From Leptoclinus maculatus (lineage: Eukaryota > Chordata > Actinopteri > Perciformes > Stichaeidae), in NCBI GenBank assembly GCA_032191485.1, contig JAVDOI010000009.1, positions 21,614,343 to 21,678,342 on the forward strand: a DNA stretch of 64,000 nucleotides, read 5' to 3'. Position 1 is the first letter of the stretch. The number at the start of each line of letters is the position of its first letter. The position numbers and the translations under genes are program-made. Below are positions 1-9,582 of this stretch, piece by piece. The notes under the pieces were generated by a model, which worked only from the letters and a program-made list of their open reading frames with translations, searched no databases and was not told the DNA's origin.

Positions 1-340
1 GAGTGAATTTAGACTTTCCCAGAGATTGAGTGTGAGATCAGTCCATTACACTGTGGAACATAAAAATGAACGACTACTCAGAATGAAGCATGCCGTGGAG
101 CAGCAGTTCTCTAGAGGGGCCTCTGTTGATTAAATAGATATTTCTGCCATTTTGCAAGTAAATTTCCCTAAACATCTACGCAAAATGAACACTTTAAAAC
201 ATGTGTGACGGGACCACAACATTTAGTAGTATAGTTGAGATGTTTGCTTGGCAAAGCATCGTTTTGACTCCCTACTTTTATTAGTTTGTATCACTTTTTT
301 CCTGTAAAAATTAAGATCTTCATCACGAGTAAGAACTCAC

Positions 341-513
341 ACTCATCGCAGTAACTGTTTCCACAGCAGGGTATAACGACGGCATCCGTCATCAGGTCAT
401 TGCAAATCGGACACAAGAGTTCGTCGGGGATTGGGTCCGTCTCGTCCTCAGAGGACGACTGGTCATGTGGAACAAACGGAGGGCGCTCCTTCTTTCCTTG
501 TGCATATGCCTCC
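341..513 (-). CDS. rbbp6: rbbp6 coding exon 8 (RING finger, first half)
   Basis: Encodes an acidic stretch (SSSEDETDPIPDE) then LLCPICNDLMTDAVVIPCCG and NSYCDE. The strong donor GTGAGTTC is preferred over the GTGTGAG two bases upstream and leaves a split Cys codon, as expected for the next RING cysteine. The remaining RING exon was not found in bases 1-340. Confidence 0.92.
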
Positions 514-1120
514 CTGTATTAACAGAGAACCGTTTTCTTTTAGTTTTGAGGACTATTACTAGCAAAAAGAAGGAAACAGCAGTCAACCTGTGACTGTGGA
601 CACAACAGATGGGTTAAGACAAATGTTGCAAAAATGAATGTGTCATAAGAGAATATTTAACATTGGATGAAACGTACGCATCTATAGCAGGTATAGCATA
701 TTCTCCAGTGCTGGTTAACATGGCTCCTTTGGTGCCGGGCTCTGCCTTCACCATGAAGCTCTGAGGAATGCCCTTACTAATCCTCACTGGCTTGGGAGTC
801 TCCACACTCTTATCCTGGACCTAGAAAGTTGAAGAAAAATTGAACTAAAACAATACAAATAACCATTACAGACTTTGAAGATGAACCGACAGATGATAAT
901 TACCATCAGCAAGGGGCATTGTCGAATGTAGTGACCAGCCTTTCCACAACGAAAGCAGGTATAGTGAGCAGGTGGAGGTCCAACACACTTCTTGGAGTAA
1001 CTACAGAGACAAGTTCAATACATTTCTTAAAACTATATACAGCTAGAGAAAGACATTGTTTAGTATACGGCTTCATGAGCGTAAACACAGAACAAAGGCT
1101 GACTGTCATCGAGCACAAGA

Positions 1121-1158
<38 letters not shown>

Positions 1159-4100
1159 AACTGTATCGGGTCATATTCATGATTGGACTGAGATATCATG
1201 GCTTTAATCTTGTCCTCCTCTGATGCATTAGCGTCAACCAGGTTAGCAGTCTAAAACACACAATGGAGAGAGGGAGAAGAAAAAAGAAAATAGATAAAAG
1301 GAGGATGTCAACGCCACAAGATGAAAGGAAACATCCATTCAACTTGAGCAGTATAAGTACAGCCCGCATGTACAGAAACAGTACCTTGGCGAGTTGGGCG
1401 AGTGACATAGATGGAGAAGAGTCGGTCTGTAGGAGAATCAGAGTGGAGATATTAAAGGTTTTAACATAATATCTAATAGACATACAGTGGAAGATAAGAG
1501 CCCAGATAGTCCCCCACCACATCTGTGTCCAGTCCCTTAAGAGTCTCCATCTAAGTCAAGATTAAAGTCTTTGTTGAGGACCGAGTGCATGAAATAATGC
1601 AGGCATGTAAATCAAGACATGGTTCATTAGGTTCATCCCTCTACAGACAGTTTCGAGTCATAACTAAAAACATAATGTTGTGAAAGCCTCACCTAAGGTT
1701 GCATCTATTCAGAGCTGCTTATATTGAAGAGATCTACATTATTTAGGAATGTTATCAGGTAAGATGACTTTTTAAAGAAAAGATTAACAGTTTTAGCTTC
1801 AATTTTGTATCCTTGCTAAAATAATGTCTATTCACTGGCCAGGTGATATAAAAGTATTACAGCTCCTATAGAAAATGCAACTTTTGTGATTTTAGTTGCA
1901 AGCTTCAAAAAGATTCACTGTTGCAAACGTATCCTGAAAAATATTCACGATCAACTACAACACAGCTGAACTGCACAAAGAATGAGCCCAATTCACATTT
2001 AACAAGGTAAACTTGTCCTCCCACTACTCTTATTTACAAGTCTAGACCTGCGTATGTTCCGAGTCCTTAAACTAATAACTATATTAATGTCCGAGAGCAT
2101 CTGCTTAAACACTTTAAAGCGACTCCCTATTTGGGCACCATCAGCGAACTCCAGAAGTACAGTACTAGCACATCTGTCTGTAGAGTCCCTAAAGCTTCCG
2201 CTACGGTAGGGAGAGGCCGATTTCCTCAAAGAAATACTTGACATTTAATTTTAGCATGCGGTCTCCCTTCACCAGGCCACAGTGATTCAAGTTTTAGCAC
2301 CGACTTGTCAAAAGAGGTCGTCACAGACGTTAGAAGCTTTCATCAAAACCAGTTTTCATCAAAACTTTTCTGTAAACTAATGAGCTTGCAGGGAGTTGTG
2401 TCAAACAGTTTCAATAAGAAATGCAAACACTGTAAAAGTGTCAAATATTTACAGCTGACGAGACACAAAAGTAGAAATGCTTCTTTAAATAAAGTGCCTG
2501 ATGAAGAAACTACTAAGAGTTGTCAAGTGTTCCTTCAAAGTGTTCCCTAAAAAGCGCCCCTACACCTCTGGAGTGAAGGGAGAAAGCAGGTTGAGTGATG
2601 TCTCTGATGCAGGTCAGGAGTCAATGAACCGTGAGAATTAAGTCTCAAGCACGGACGGAGAAAGTCATACTTTACAGCGACAAACAAAATGGCTGCTCTG
2701 CCCATCTCTTGGGAAAATGCTCTTGGAGGTAAATAAACAAGTGGGCAGGGTGGGTTGTCCGTCGTGATATGCAGGGCTCGGAGGAAAGACTGGGTATTGC
2801 AGAAGGCTGTGGAGGGAACACACAGGGATCTGGTGCAAGTGGTTCTGACACTGAACCACTGAACAACTTTATTGACAGGTTCTGCAGCTTACAGCTCACA
2901 GGACACACTACACCAGTATACTTCTCACTGCAGCAGCCATGGAGGGCCTCCAGAGATTGACAAGATATTTACTTTACTGATAATCTGTCAAAGTACTTTG
3001 TGATCACGTCACAGCAATAGAAGTCAGTGGCCAACGGACAGCATCTCACGTATCAAAACGAGCTTCTTAACCGATGCCCCAAAGCACAAAAATACACTTA
3101 GAGCTAGTAGCTGCTGTTTTTGTAAGACAGACACGTAGGAATCTGAATTAATTCAAAGCTTTGAACTCATCAGGATGAAATCTGTGAGCCTTTGGGGTTT
3201 AACGGCTGTGTGCAGTCCATACTCAATGCAGAACATCTTCATGGTGAAATTGTACAGGACAAAAATAATTGACATTGGCAAATATTACTGAACAAGTTTA
3301 AGTATATTAAAGATTAGCAGGGTGAGCTTTCAAAATAAAACACCGGTGAGTCTCTCCCACAACTTTAGTCTTGTAATTGTAATCAAAGTTAATTACAATC
3401 AATCCCAGCCACACTTTACTTCATTGGGTTCTTAAACCACATAGAAATTGAATATTTTCACAGAAAATAAAATGACAAAAATACCATATTTGTTCTTTTA
3501 CAAAAACCCCTTTAAAATACATTTTCCTGGCCTGAGGCAGGCAACAATACCATTTCATTATGAAATACAATCATTAACAAATTACGTGATATCTCAATCC
3601 ATTATAAAGTGGCAACAGTTCAACAAGTTCATTAAAAAAAACAAAAGGCGGCCAGTCTGTTGTTTCTCATCTTAACCTCATCTCGTTCAGCAATTTGAAA
3701 CTTTAATCTGCTCATTTCAAAACAGAAACCCGGTGTTTTTAGAGAGAAACAACAAACTATGTTTAACTGTGGTGACTCCAGGAAACCCTCCCAAATAGAC
3801 ATCAAATAACACAGAGGTTGAGATCTCAACACAAATGTAGCCAACACACAGTGAACAGAGGATACACACAACTCGATCAGTACTGACAGAATGTTCTCAA
3901 GAAAGGTGACTAAAGCCAGAAAGAGGGGGAGAGGGAGAGAGGTGAGAGGAGGAGGAGAGAGGGTTGATTTTGGGTTTGTTTTACATACGGGTCTAGAAGA
4001 TCCCACCACAGCTGTGTCAGAACGATCTCTGCGGAAACAAAGAGAGCAGAAAGAAACCATCAGCTGTTGACAAAACTCAAGAGCAAACATTAAAACCACA

Positions 4101-5133
4101 TCCAGGGTAAAGTTGGCTGCAGTCACACCAGATCAGGCAGTGCAGCGTAAACAACAGTCTTCCCATTCATTTAATCATTTAGTATTTTGGGTATACTTAC
4201 ACAATGAACGTCCTGCCAGCAGGTTTCACTCCACCAAGCGGAGTGCGGCGGACGATCACGGACGAGTGTTTCGGGATGTGGATTTCATCATCGGTGTATT
4301 CTACAAAACACGACACAAATTATAGTTCAGCCATAAAACATTGTTCAGTAGAATATGTAGCAAAGTTATAGGGCCAGACAAAAAAAAAAAAAGTGTAGAC
4401 TGTCTTAATACTTGATAATAATATTAGATGCATCTGTTTTATATCAAATAAGAGCACAAAAAAAAGATGGTGTTGGAGGAGTTAAACCACGACTTGCCTA
4501 GTCTCACAATTTAAAAAATAAAATAAACAATAACAAAAAGATCTGAGTTAATAAAAATCCTTTTTTGTATATATTTTTTAGGAATCACTTGGTACATTTG
4601 GGTATTTGATACAAATAAGATTACAATTTTAGCAGCTTGACATAAAAAAAAAAAACCTGGCTCAGGAAAATGTTAATATAGTTAATCTAGATACGTGGTA
4701 TAGAGCTAAAACAACCGATTGACAGAAAATCTATTTGGAAATTGTATTTATCCTTTTAAGAAAAACATGTGGCAGATTCATAAACAATGAAAATAGTCCT
4801 AAATTTCAGTGGTGTATCCCAATATGTAGCTGTATCCCAATATGTAGCCTCAACATACGGCGTGACTTTACCTCTGTCCTAATGTTGAGACAGACGGAAA
4901 TGTGCACCTGTTAACTATTACTCCCCAAAAATAATGGACGACATGTTCTTGTCAGCTGATCACGTACCTTCTCGCGTCTGCGCATTGGTGATCTGCAGGT
5001 CGCAGTCTGTGGCCTTGAGGCGCTCTCGGCCCATAATCTGCTTCTTAAGCTCGTTGAGGGTGATGTGCAGCCCATCGAAAGTGACAGTGTTGTAGTCCAG
5101 TTTGGAAGAGAACTTATAGTGAACACACGACAT
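341..5133 (-). CDS. rbbp6: rbbp6, 5' portion (E3 ubiquitin ligase RBBP6), runs off left edge
   Basis: Eight coding exons can be joined in phase (5133-4968, 4300-4201, 4028-3989, 1426-1385, 1250-1162, 1000-904, 820-678, 513-341), giving about 283 residues. In order they encode the ubiquitin-like DWNN domain (starts MSCVHYKFSSKL, residues 1 to about 80), a CCHC zinc knuckle (CFRCGKAGHYIRQC) and the first half of a RING finger (LLCPICNDLMTDAVVIPCCG). This order is specific to RBBP6, a nuclear E3 ligase that binds p53 and Rb and contributes to pre-mRNA 3' processing. The start was chosen because MSCVHYKF is the invariant family N-terminus; an upstream in-frame ATG six codons earlier lies in the 5' leader. 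The proline-rich, RS-rich and lysine-rich C-terminal parts lie beyond base 1. Synteny with prkcb and cacng3 matches human 16p12. Confidence 0.96.
678..820 (-). CDS. rbbp6: rbbp6 coding exon 7
   Basis: Encodes the conserved linker between zinc knuckle and RING, including RISKGIPQSFMVKAEPGTKG and AMLTSTGEYAIPAIDA. Donor GTACGT. Confidence 0.95.
904..1000 (-). CDS. rbbp6: rbbp6 coding exon 6 (CCHC zinc knuckle)
   Basis: Encodes YSKKCVGPPPAHYT followed by the zinc knuckle CFRCGKAGHYIRQC (C-x2-C-x4-H-x4-C). Ends in phase 0 at donor GTAATT. Confidence 0.95.
1162..1250 (-). CDS. rbbp6: rbbp6 coding exon 5
   Basis: Encodes TANLVDANASEEDKIKAMIS then QSNHEYDPI. The donor GTTAGTACAC runs directly into a CA repeat on the coding strand. 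Confidence 0.95.
1385..1426 (-). CDS. rbbp6: rbbp6 coding exon 4
   Basis: A 42-base in-frame exon encoding TDSSPSMSLAQLAK, aligned with the SSASISLAQLTK segment of mammalian RBBP6. Acceptor CTACAG, donor GTACTG. Confidence 0.93.
1427..3988 (-). other. rbbp6 intron 3, about 2.5 kb, possible short-isoform 3' region
   Basis: No exon-like segment was seen. It begins, on the coding strand, with an open extension of exon 3 that reaches a stop near 3632. The rest is unique-looking AT-rich sequence with no microsatellite expansions, unlike other introns in this window. Confidence 0.5.
3989..4028 (-). CDS. rbbp6: rbbp6 coding exon 3
   Basis: A 40-base exon (DRSDTAVVGSSRP) between acceptor CCGCAG and donor GTATGTAAAA. 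If the donor is not used, the frame stays open for more than 100 codons into the intron (see findings). Confidence 0.9.
4201..4300 (-). CDS. rbbp6: rbbp6 coding exon 2 (DWNN C-terminal part)
   Basis: Bounded by AG acceptor and donor GTAAGTAT. Reads EYTDDEIHIPKHSSVIVRRT then PLGGVKPAGRTFIV, the end of the DWNN domain. Phase 1 in, phase 2 out, fitting both neighbours. Confidence 0.95.
4968..5133 (-). CDS. rbbp6: rbbp6 coding exon 1 (DWNN N-terminus)
   Basis: Encodes 55 residues plus one base, ending at NAQTRE before donor GTACGTGA. Contains most of the ubiquitin-like DWNN fold, including TVTFDGLHITLNELKKQIMG. Confidence 0.96.
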
Positions 5134-5929
5134 TTTAACAGGTCTAAGCACTTAAGTCAATCAAGCACAAGGAAGAAAAAAAAAAACCACAGGCCTGGTA
5201 TGATAACAAAATAAAACAGCGTCAACACTGAACACAGCTAGATCTGGTGACTTTAATATGTCAAACTTTCGTTATATTCGCTGAAACACTGTAGACAAAG
5301 GGAGGTGGGTGTAAGGGGCCAAAGAGTCTTTGTTATTGCCAACAAAAAATAATCGAGATGCGAGGCCAGAGCGCCATGGAGCGGCGTCGTGTGCCTCGTC
5401 AGTTCTTTAAAGTCCGATTAAACATAACAGGGTGCCTCCGAGAGAGTCCATTCAGCACAAAGTAAATCTATCACAGCGGTGTGAATGAGGTCCTTCGTGA
5501 ATAGTCTTTAGTGGAAAGCCCGGGCTGCTAGTGTGGCTAACAGCGGGCCTGGTGTTTCCAGGGCATCAGTCCGTGAATGTTTGCCTTGTTGGTACAGTTC
5601 GTATTTGTCAAGACAAACCCGCCCGCGCTCCACAAAAAGTCCACAAAACCGAGTGAAATCTTCCGCAACGAGTCCACAAATGTTATCGCCGATAGACCTC
5701 CTTGAAGAACGTATTCTGAAATCGTAATATACCGTTTTAAATGCTAAATTAGCTAGTTAGCTAATGTCAAGGCTAGCATGCTACACCTCGAGATTAGCTA
5801 ACGATACCTCGCCACTCAACACAACATGAAACCACCACTTGCCTATCAGAAGCTAACAGCTAGCTAACGGTTAACGGCGCTATGCTAACAATGACCTAAC
5901 CAATGCACCAGTTAGGTGGTCGGGACGCA

Positions 5930-6110
5930 AAGGTTCCTCTTCATTAAACGGCCATTTTCCATCACGTCGAGTCGAAAGTTGAGTATCCGCGTTAATCTTC
6001 AATTTAAATCCATAAAATCCATTTCGATGATCCAAACTGCTTCTCTCCTCGCTGTTTCATCAAAATGGCGCACGTCGGAACCGGAAGCATCCAGGGTTCT
6101 TCCAAAGACT
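5930..6110 (-). promoter_or_regulatory. probable rbbp6 promoter / start-site region
   Basis: CpG-containing block upstream of the rbbp6 leader. It has a YY1-like core (AAAATGGCGC on plus, near 6062) and two ETS-like CGGAA sites (6075-6090), a combination typical of housekeeping promoters. Placing the start site here would imply a leader of about 0.9 kb, or an unseen 5' intron. Confidence 0.45.
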
Positions 6111-6199
6111 ACACGTGAACGCAAGAGGTTTTACGTCGGTCTATTTAAAAATGGAAGCACACTTCCGCCAGAACAACGACATGAAAATATTGGCAGTTA

Positions 6200-6921
6200 G
6201 TAACGGCAGTTCATAATTACTTTTAGTAGATACCGGCTTCATTAATATGGAATGTTATTCTATCTCATATTAAATGAATAAATATGCCAATGAAATATGC
6301 CTATGAAAAACAAGTGAGGCAATACAGTATACAGTATAAATTAGTCACTGGAGTTCAATACATACTTACGTTTTAAAATAGTACTTTGAACATTTTCATT
6401 ATTTAAATTAAAAACGATGTATTTATTTATTTAACTATATTGACTTATTTATATTGATATTTATTTATATTGATATTTCCTCGTTCATTTATTTCATAGC
6501 CATATGTATTTATTTTTATAGGTATTTATTATTATTGTTATTTAAATAGCATGCCAATACCATAATAGCAGGTGCTGATTTAGCCCATACCCATTAAATA
6601 TTTATTTATTTTATAAATCAATTGATCCGTCTTCAATCTGTAGTTTAGCCAACTTTCTTTCTAATTGTATGTGTCTCGTTGTACTAGTAAACCCTATGCT
6701 TGAAGTTGTGTTGGTGTTAGCAGGGCAAACGGTTTCAAAATAGATGTGAACCATCTTGTTTTCCTGATGTTCTTTGGCTGTTCAATTGCGTTGTTTTAGG
6801 AGCATTAATGTATTTTCATGGTAGTTGTCGGACATGACTTCATACAGGGATTTATATTATCCCTCCAGTACTGTAGGGTTACTGAGTAATGAAACTAGTC
6901 GTATAATGGGTAAGTATTACA
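6200..6921. other. AT-rich intergenic DNA
   Basis: Low-complexity TATTTATT-type sequence between the rbbp6 promoter and the tRNA gene. No gene or repeat family recognised. Confidence 0.5.
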
Positions 6922-7003
6922 GGTAGCGTGGCCGAGCGGTCTAAGGCGCTGGATTAAGGCTCCAGTCTCTCAGGAGGCGTGGGTTCAAATCCCACCGCTG
7001 CCA
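6922..7003 (+). tRNA. tRNA-Leu (anticodon AAG)
   Basis: An 82-base cloverleaf with acceptor halves GGTAGCG and CGCTGCC plus discriminator A. The anticodon stem CTGGA/TCCAG carries loop TTAAGGC (anticodon AAG), there is a long class II variable arm, and the T-arm is GGGTTCAAATCCC. A-box and B-box are intact, and a TTTT run four bases downstream can serve as Pol III terminator. CCA is not encoded, as expected in eukaryotes. Confidence 0.96.
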
Positions 7004-7009
7004 GAGTTT

Positions 7010-8230
7010 TGTCATTGTACTAGTTATTAATATGCAAGAAGAGAAAAATATACGACATTAAGTCAGTACCATAGACTGTAAATAACTGTGCTCGACGTTG
7101 AAGTAGGATTAGTTGATCTTTGTGACGGTTTTGTAAGGTATTACCTTGTATGGTTAATAAATAATATCACACTTATTAGATACCAAGTCAAAATTTGAAG
7201 TGACCATTTTATTAAAAAGATAACGTCAAAGCTGCACTAATCAAAAAAAAAAAAAATTTCACAATGCACCAAATGAGAAAAGTGCAATGTTATGTTTCTA
7301 TATGGACTCATGAGTCTGAAATAAAAAAAAAAGTTTAATTAGCAGTGTCTATGGACAAACCCACAAAGAATTATCACCTCAGTTCTGCATTTTTAGCATC
7401 TCTCAGCTCACTGTTTTGGTCCAGTCTCACTGAGGTTCATCAACCCCACTTTTCCAGTCCCAGCAGGCAGCTGTCTGCCAAGCACCAAATGGAAGAAAGA
7501 CAAAGTTATCGACTAGCTAATAAACATAAAAACATAACAGTGATTAATCTGTATATTTCTCCGTATAGACAGACTTAAAGACTTGCCTTGCTATTGGTTT
7601 TCAGAGGTAGGCCGAAACAGTCTTAGGTGCTGGATTAAGGCTCCAGTCTCTTCGGGGGACGTGGGTTTAAATCCCACCGCTGCCAGTAATACTTGCGAAG
7701 TAATAATAACAAGCAATGCACCAGGCCTTTGAATCATTGCTTTGTCCTGTTGTCAATATACACAGTGAAATAGGTGACATGGTCTCTAGTGTGTGCGATG
7801 GTGTTGATTTTCTCGTGTGGTCAGTACGTGATGGCACCGTGAGCGTATTCATCAAAACTGCCTTGAATGTTCGCCTGCATGATGCTGCTGCTGCCACGGT
7901 AATGAATCACTCTGCCTTGCTGTTATGCTGTTGAAGCTGTTTATGCGGTCCTATCATCATCTCTAACACAGCTTACTCATGCACGTTCACACACAAAGTC
8001 TTCCTGTTTTTTCACCACAGGGAGGGGGTCAATTTTATTTTGATTACTTGTTTGTACATTTGTACTTTGCTTGGAAATTTGCTTCTGTGCCCACTTATGC
8101 AAGGGCAGATATTTGAATATTCTCCCTCACAGACACCTGAGATGTGAACTGTACAGCAAAAACAAAGCAACAACACTGCCCCTTAAACCACACGTATTTC
8201 TCCCCAAAGCACATTATTGTGTAAATTCAT
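7010..8230. other. intergenic DNA between tRNA and cacng3 3' end
   Basis: Apart from the tRNA pseudogene, no coding or RNA gene is visible. AT-rich and mostly single-copy in appearance. Confidence 0.5.
7606..7685 (+). pseudogene. tRNA-Leu(AAG) pseudogene
   Basis: About 680 bases downstream of the intact copy. The anticodon arm and 3' acceptor half are preserved, but bases are missing from the acceptor/D-arm junction (GGTAG runs straight into GCCGAAACAG). The B-box is changed to GGTTTAAATCC, removing the invariant C56, and no T-run follows. It should not fold or be transcribed normally. Confidence 0.88.
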
Positions 8231-8234
8231 AAAC

Positions 8235-8240
8235 TTTATT
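8235..8240 (-). other. candidate cacng3 polyadenylation signal
   Basis: AATAAA on the minus strand, about 0.8 kb past the cacng3 stop codon. Other AATAAA matches lie near 8865-8882, so the used site is uncertain. Confidence 0.35.
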
Positions 8241-8446
8241 TGATGTAAACAGAGACTCGGTGACAACGCCACAAGGGTCCCCTTTGTTACACTGATGCTC
8301 ACATGCTTATGCAATGCACACTCAAACAGACACAGCGAGAGACAGATTGAGAGGGATCTAATGCATTTAATGGGGTTTCGATTTTGAGTTTAGGTCCACG
8401 AAAACAAGGACAGGAAATGGACATAGTTAGTTGTGTCATTCCCAGA

Positions 8447-8454
<8 letters not shown>

Positions 8455-8477
<23 letters not shown>

Positions 8478-8478
8478 C
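8455..8478. repeat. TG microsatellite
   Basis: Uninterrupted TG dinucleotides in the presumed cacng3 3' UTR. Confidence 0.9.
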
Positions 8479-8683
8479 TTGTATTGCTACGTGATAGTTT
8501 ATTATCTTCATGAAAACGCTCCTCCTTCCTGTCTCTCTCCGCATGACTGTCTGTCTCAAACACACACACTCCTATAATTATACACACACTCATTCGCACA
8601 CACACTACGGATATACTGTAGATATAGCTACTGTAATAGCATAGCAAAAGGACATACAAAGAGCATACAAATATGCATTTTTT

Positions 8684-8855
8684 CAAGCAAAAAAATGCCA
8701 AACAGTCTCCGATTCCAGCTTCGCACACATTAAGTTTCACTTAATTTTTTTGTTTTGTATCATTGTAAATTTAATATTTGGGGGTTTTGGACTGTTGGTC
8801 AGACAAAACAATCACTCTGGAGACGTCAAACTTGGCACTGGGAAACTGTGGTTGT
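8684..8855 (+). repeat. high-copy fish repeat, family A (TGCAGCCCT-tail family), fragment
   Basis: Contains the family signatures AAAATGCCAAACA, GATTCCAGCTTC, TTTTGGACTGTTGGTCAGAC and AAAACAA. The same signatures recur at 33159, 39526, 40428 and 57640. Confidence 0.7.
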
Positions 8856-9028
8856 GATTTATTTTCTTTTTATCATTTATTTTCTGACAGATCAGTCTGT
8901 GTAGGCCTATTCCGGTCTCCAAGGCCTTTCCCCCTTCTTTTTTTTTACCACGAAAGACTTCCGTTCATTTAATGTTCTCCTCTCACAGAAGGTCCTCTTG
9001 TGTTTTACATCCTCCACTTCCTCTCCTC

Positions 9029-9582
9029 TCAGACAGGCGTGGTCCTCCTGTTGGCAACACAGTTTCCAGGCAGCATCTCTGTGTTGTTGTGAGCTGCCGC
9101 AGTAGTTAAATCATCCACGGCCATGTCCATCTTAGCGTCTTTGAGAGGCGAGGTCAAGGTGTAGAGCATGAACTCCGAGCCCACTGTCCCTGGTGTTGGC
9201 AAACCTGCCATGGCTTTGGATTCAGCTGAGATGGACGGCTCTCGTTCTCGCATCAAGGATGCTCGAAAGGAGTCCCCTGCACTGTGGTTGCTCCTGTAGC
9301 TATATCGGCGTGAGCGGCCGTGGTAGTAGCGGTTGCGGTAGTAAGATGAGCTGCGAGAGATGGGCGGTTTAATGAGGGGCGGCCGGCCTTTAGTGCGCAG
9401 CTGTCTGTGTTTCTCTATGAACACGTGCACCGCAAGGACGCCCACCATCTCAGCCAGCACGAAGGACAGAGCTCCAAAATAAAAAGACCAGCCATAGGAG
9501 TAGCTCTTCTTGTTGTCGCTCTGGCTGGGGTCGCCTGAGTTGGCTGATATGTACACGATGATGCCAATAATGTTGCTGAGAC
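9029..9582 (-). CDS. cacng3: cacng3 exon 4 (TM3 end, TM4, cytoplasmic tail, stop)
   Basis: 184 codons to the TGA at 9031-9029. Contains IVYISANSGDP, SYSYGWSFYFGALSFVLAEM and the PDZ ligand TTPV. The tail has RSSSYYRNRYYHGRSRRYSY, a basic, Ser/Tyr-rich segment comparable to the phosphorylated region of other TARPs. Confidence 0.96.

Noticed and set aside
1..340. Search for the next rbbp6 RING exon
   Set aside because: No segment matching CIRTALLES-type RING sequence or an in-phase acceptor was found; the exon must lie outside the window.
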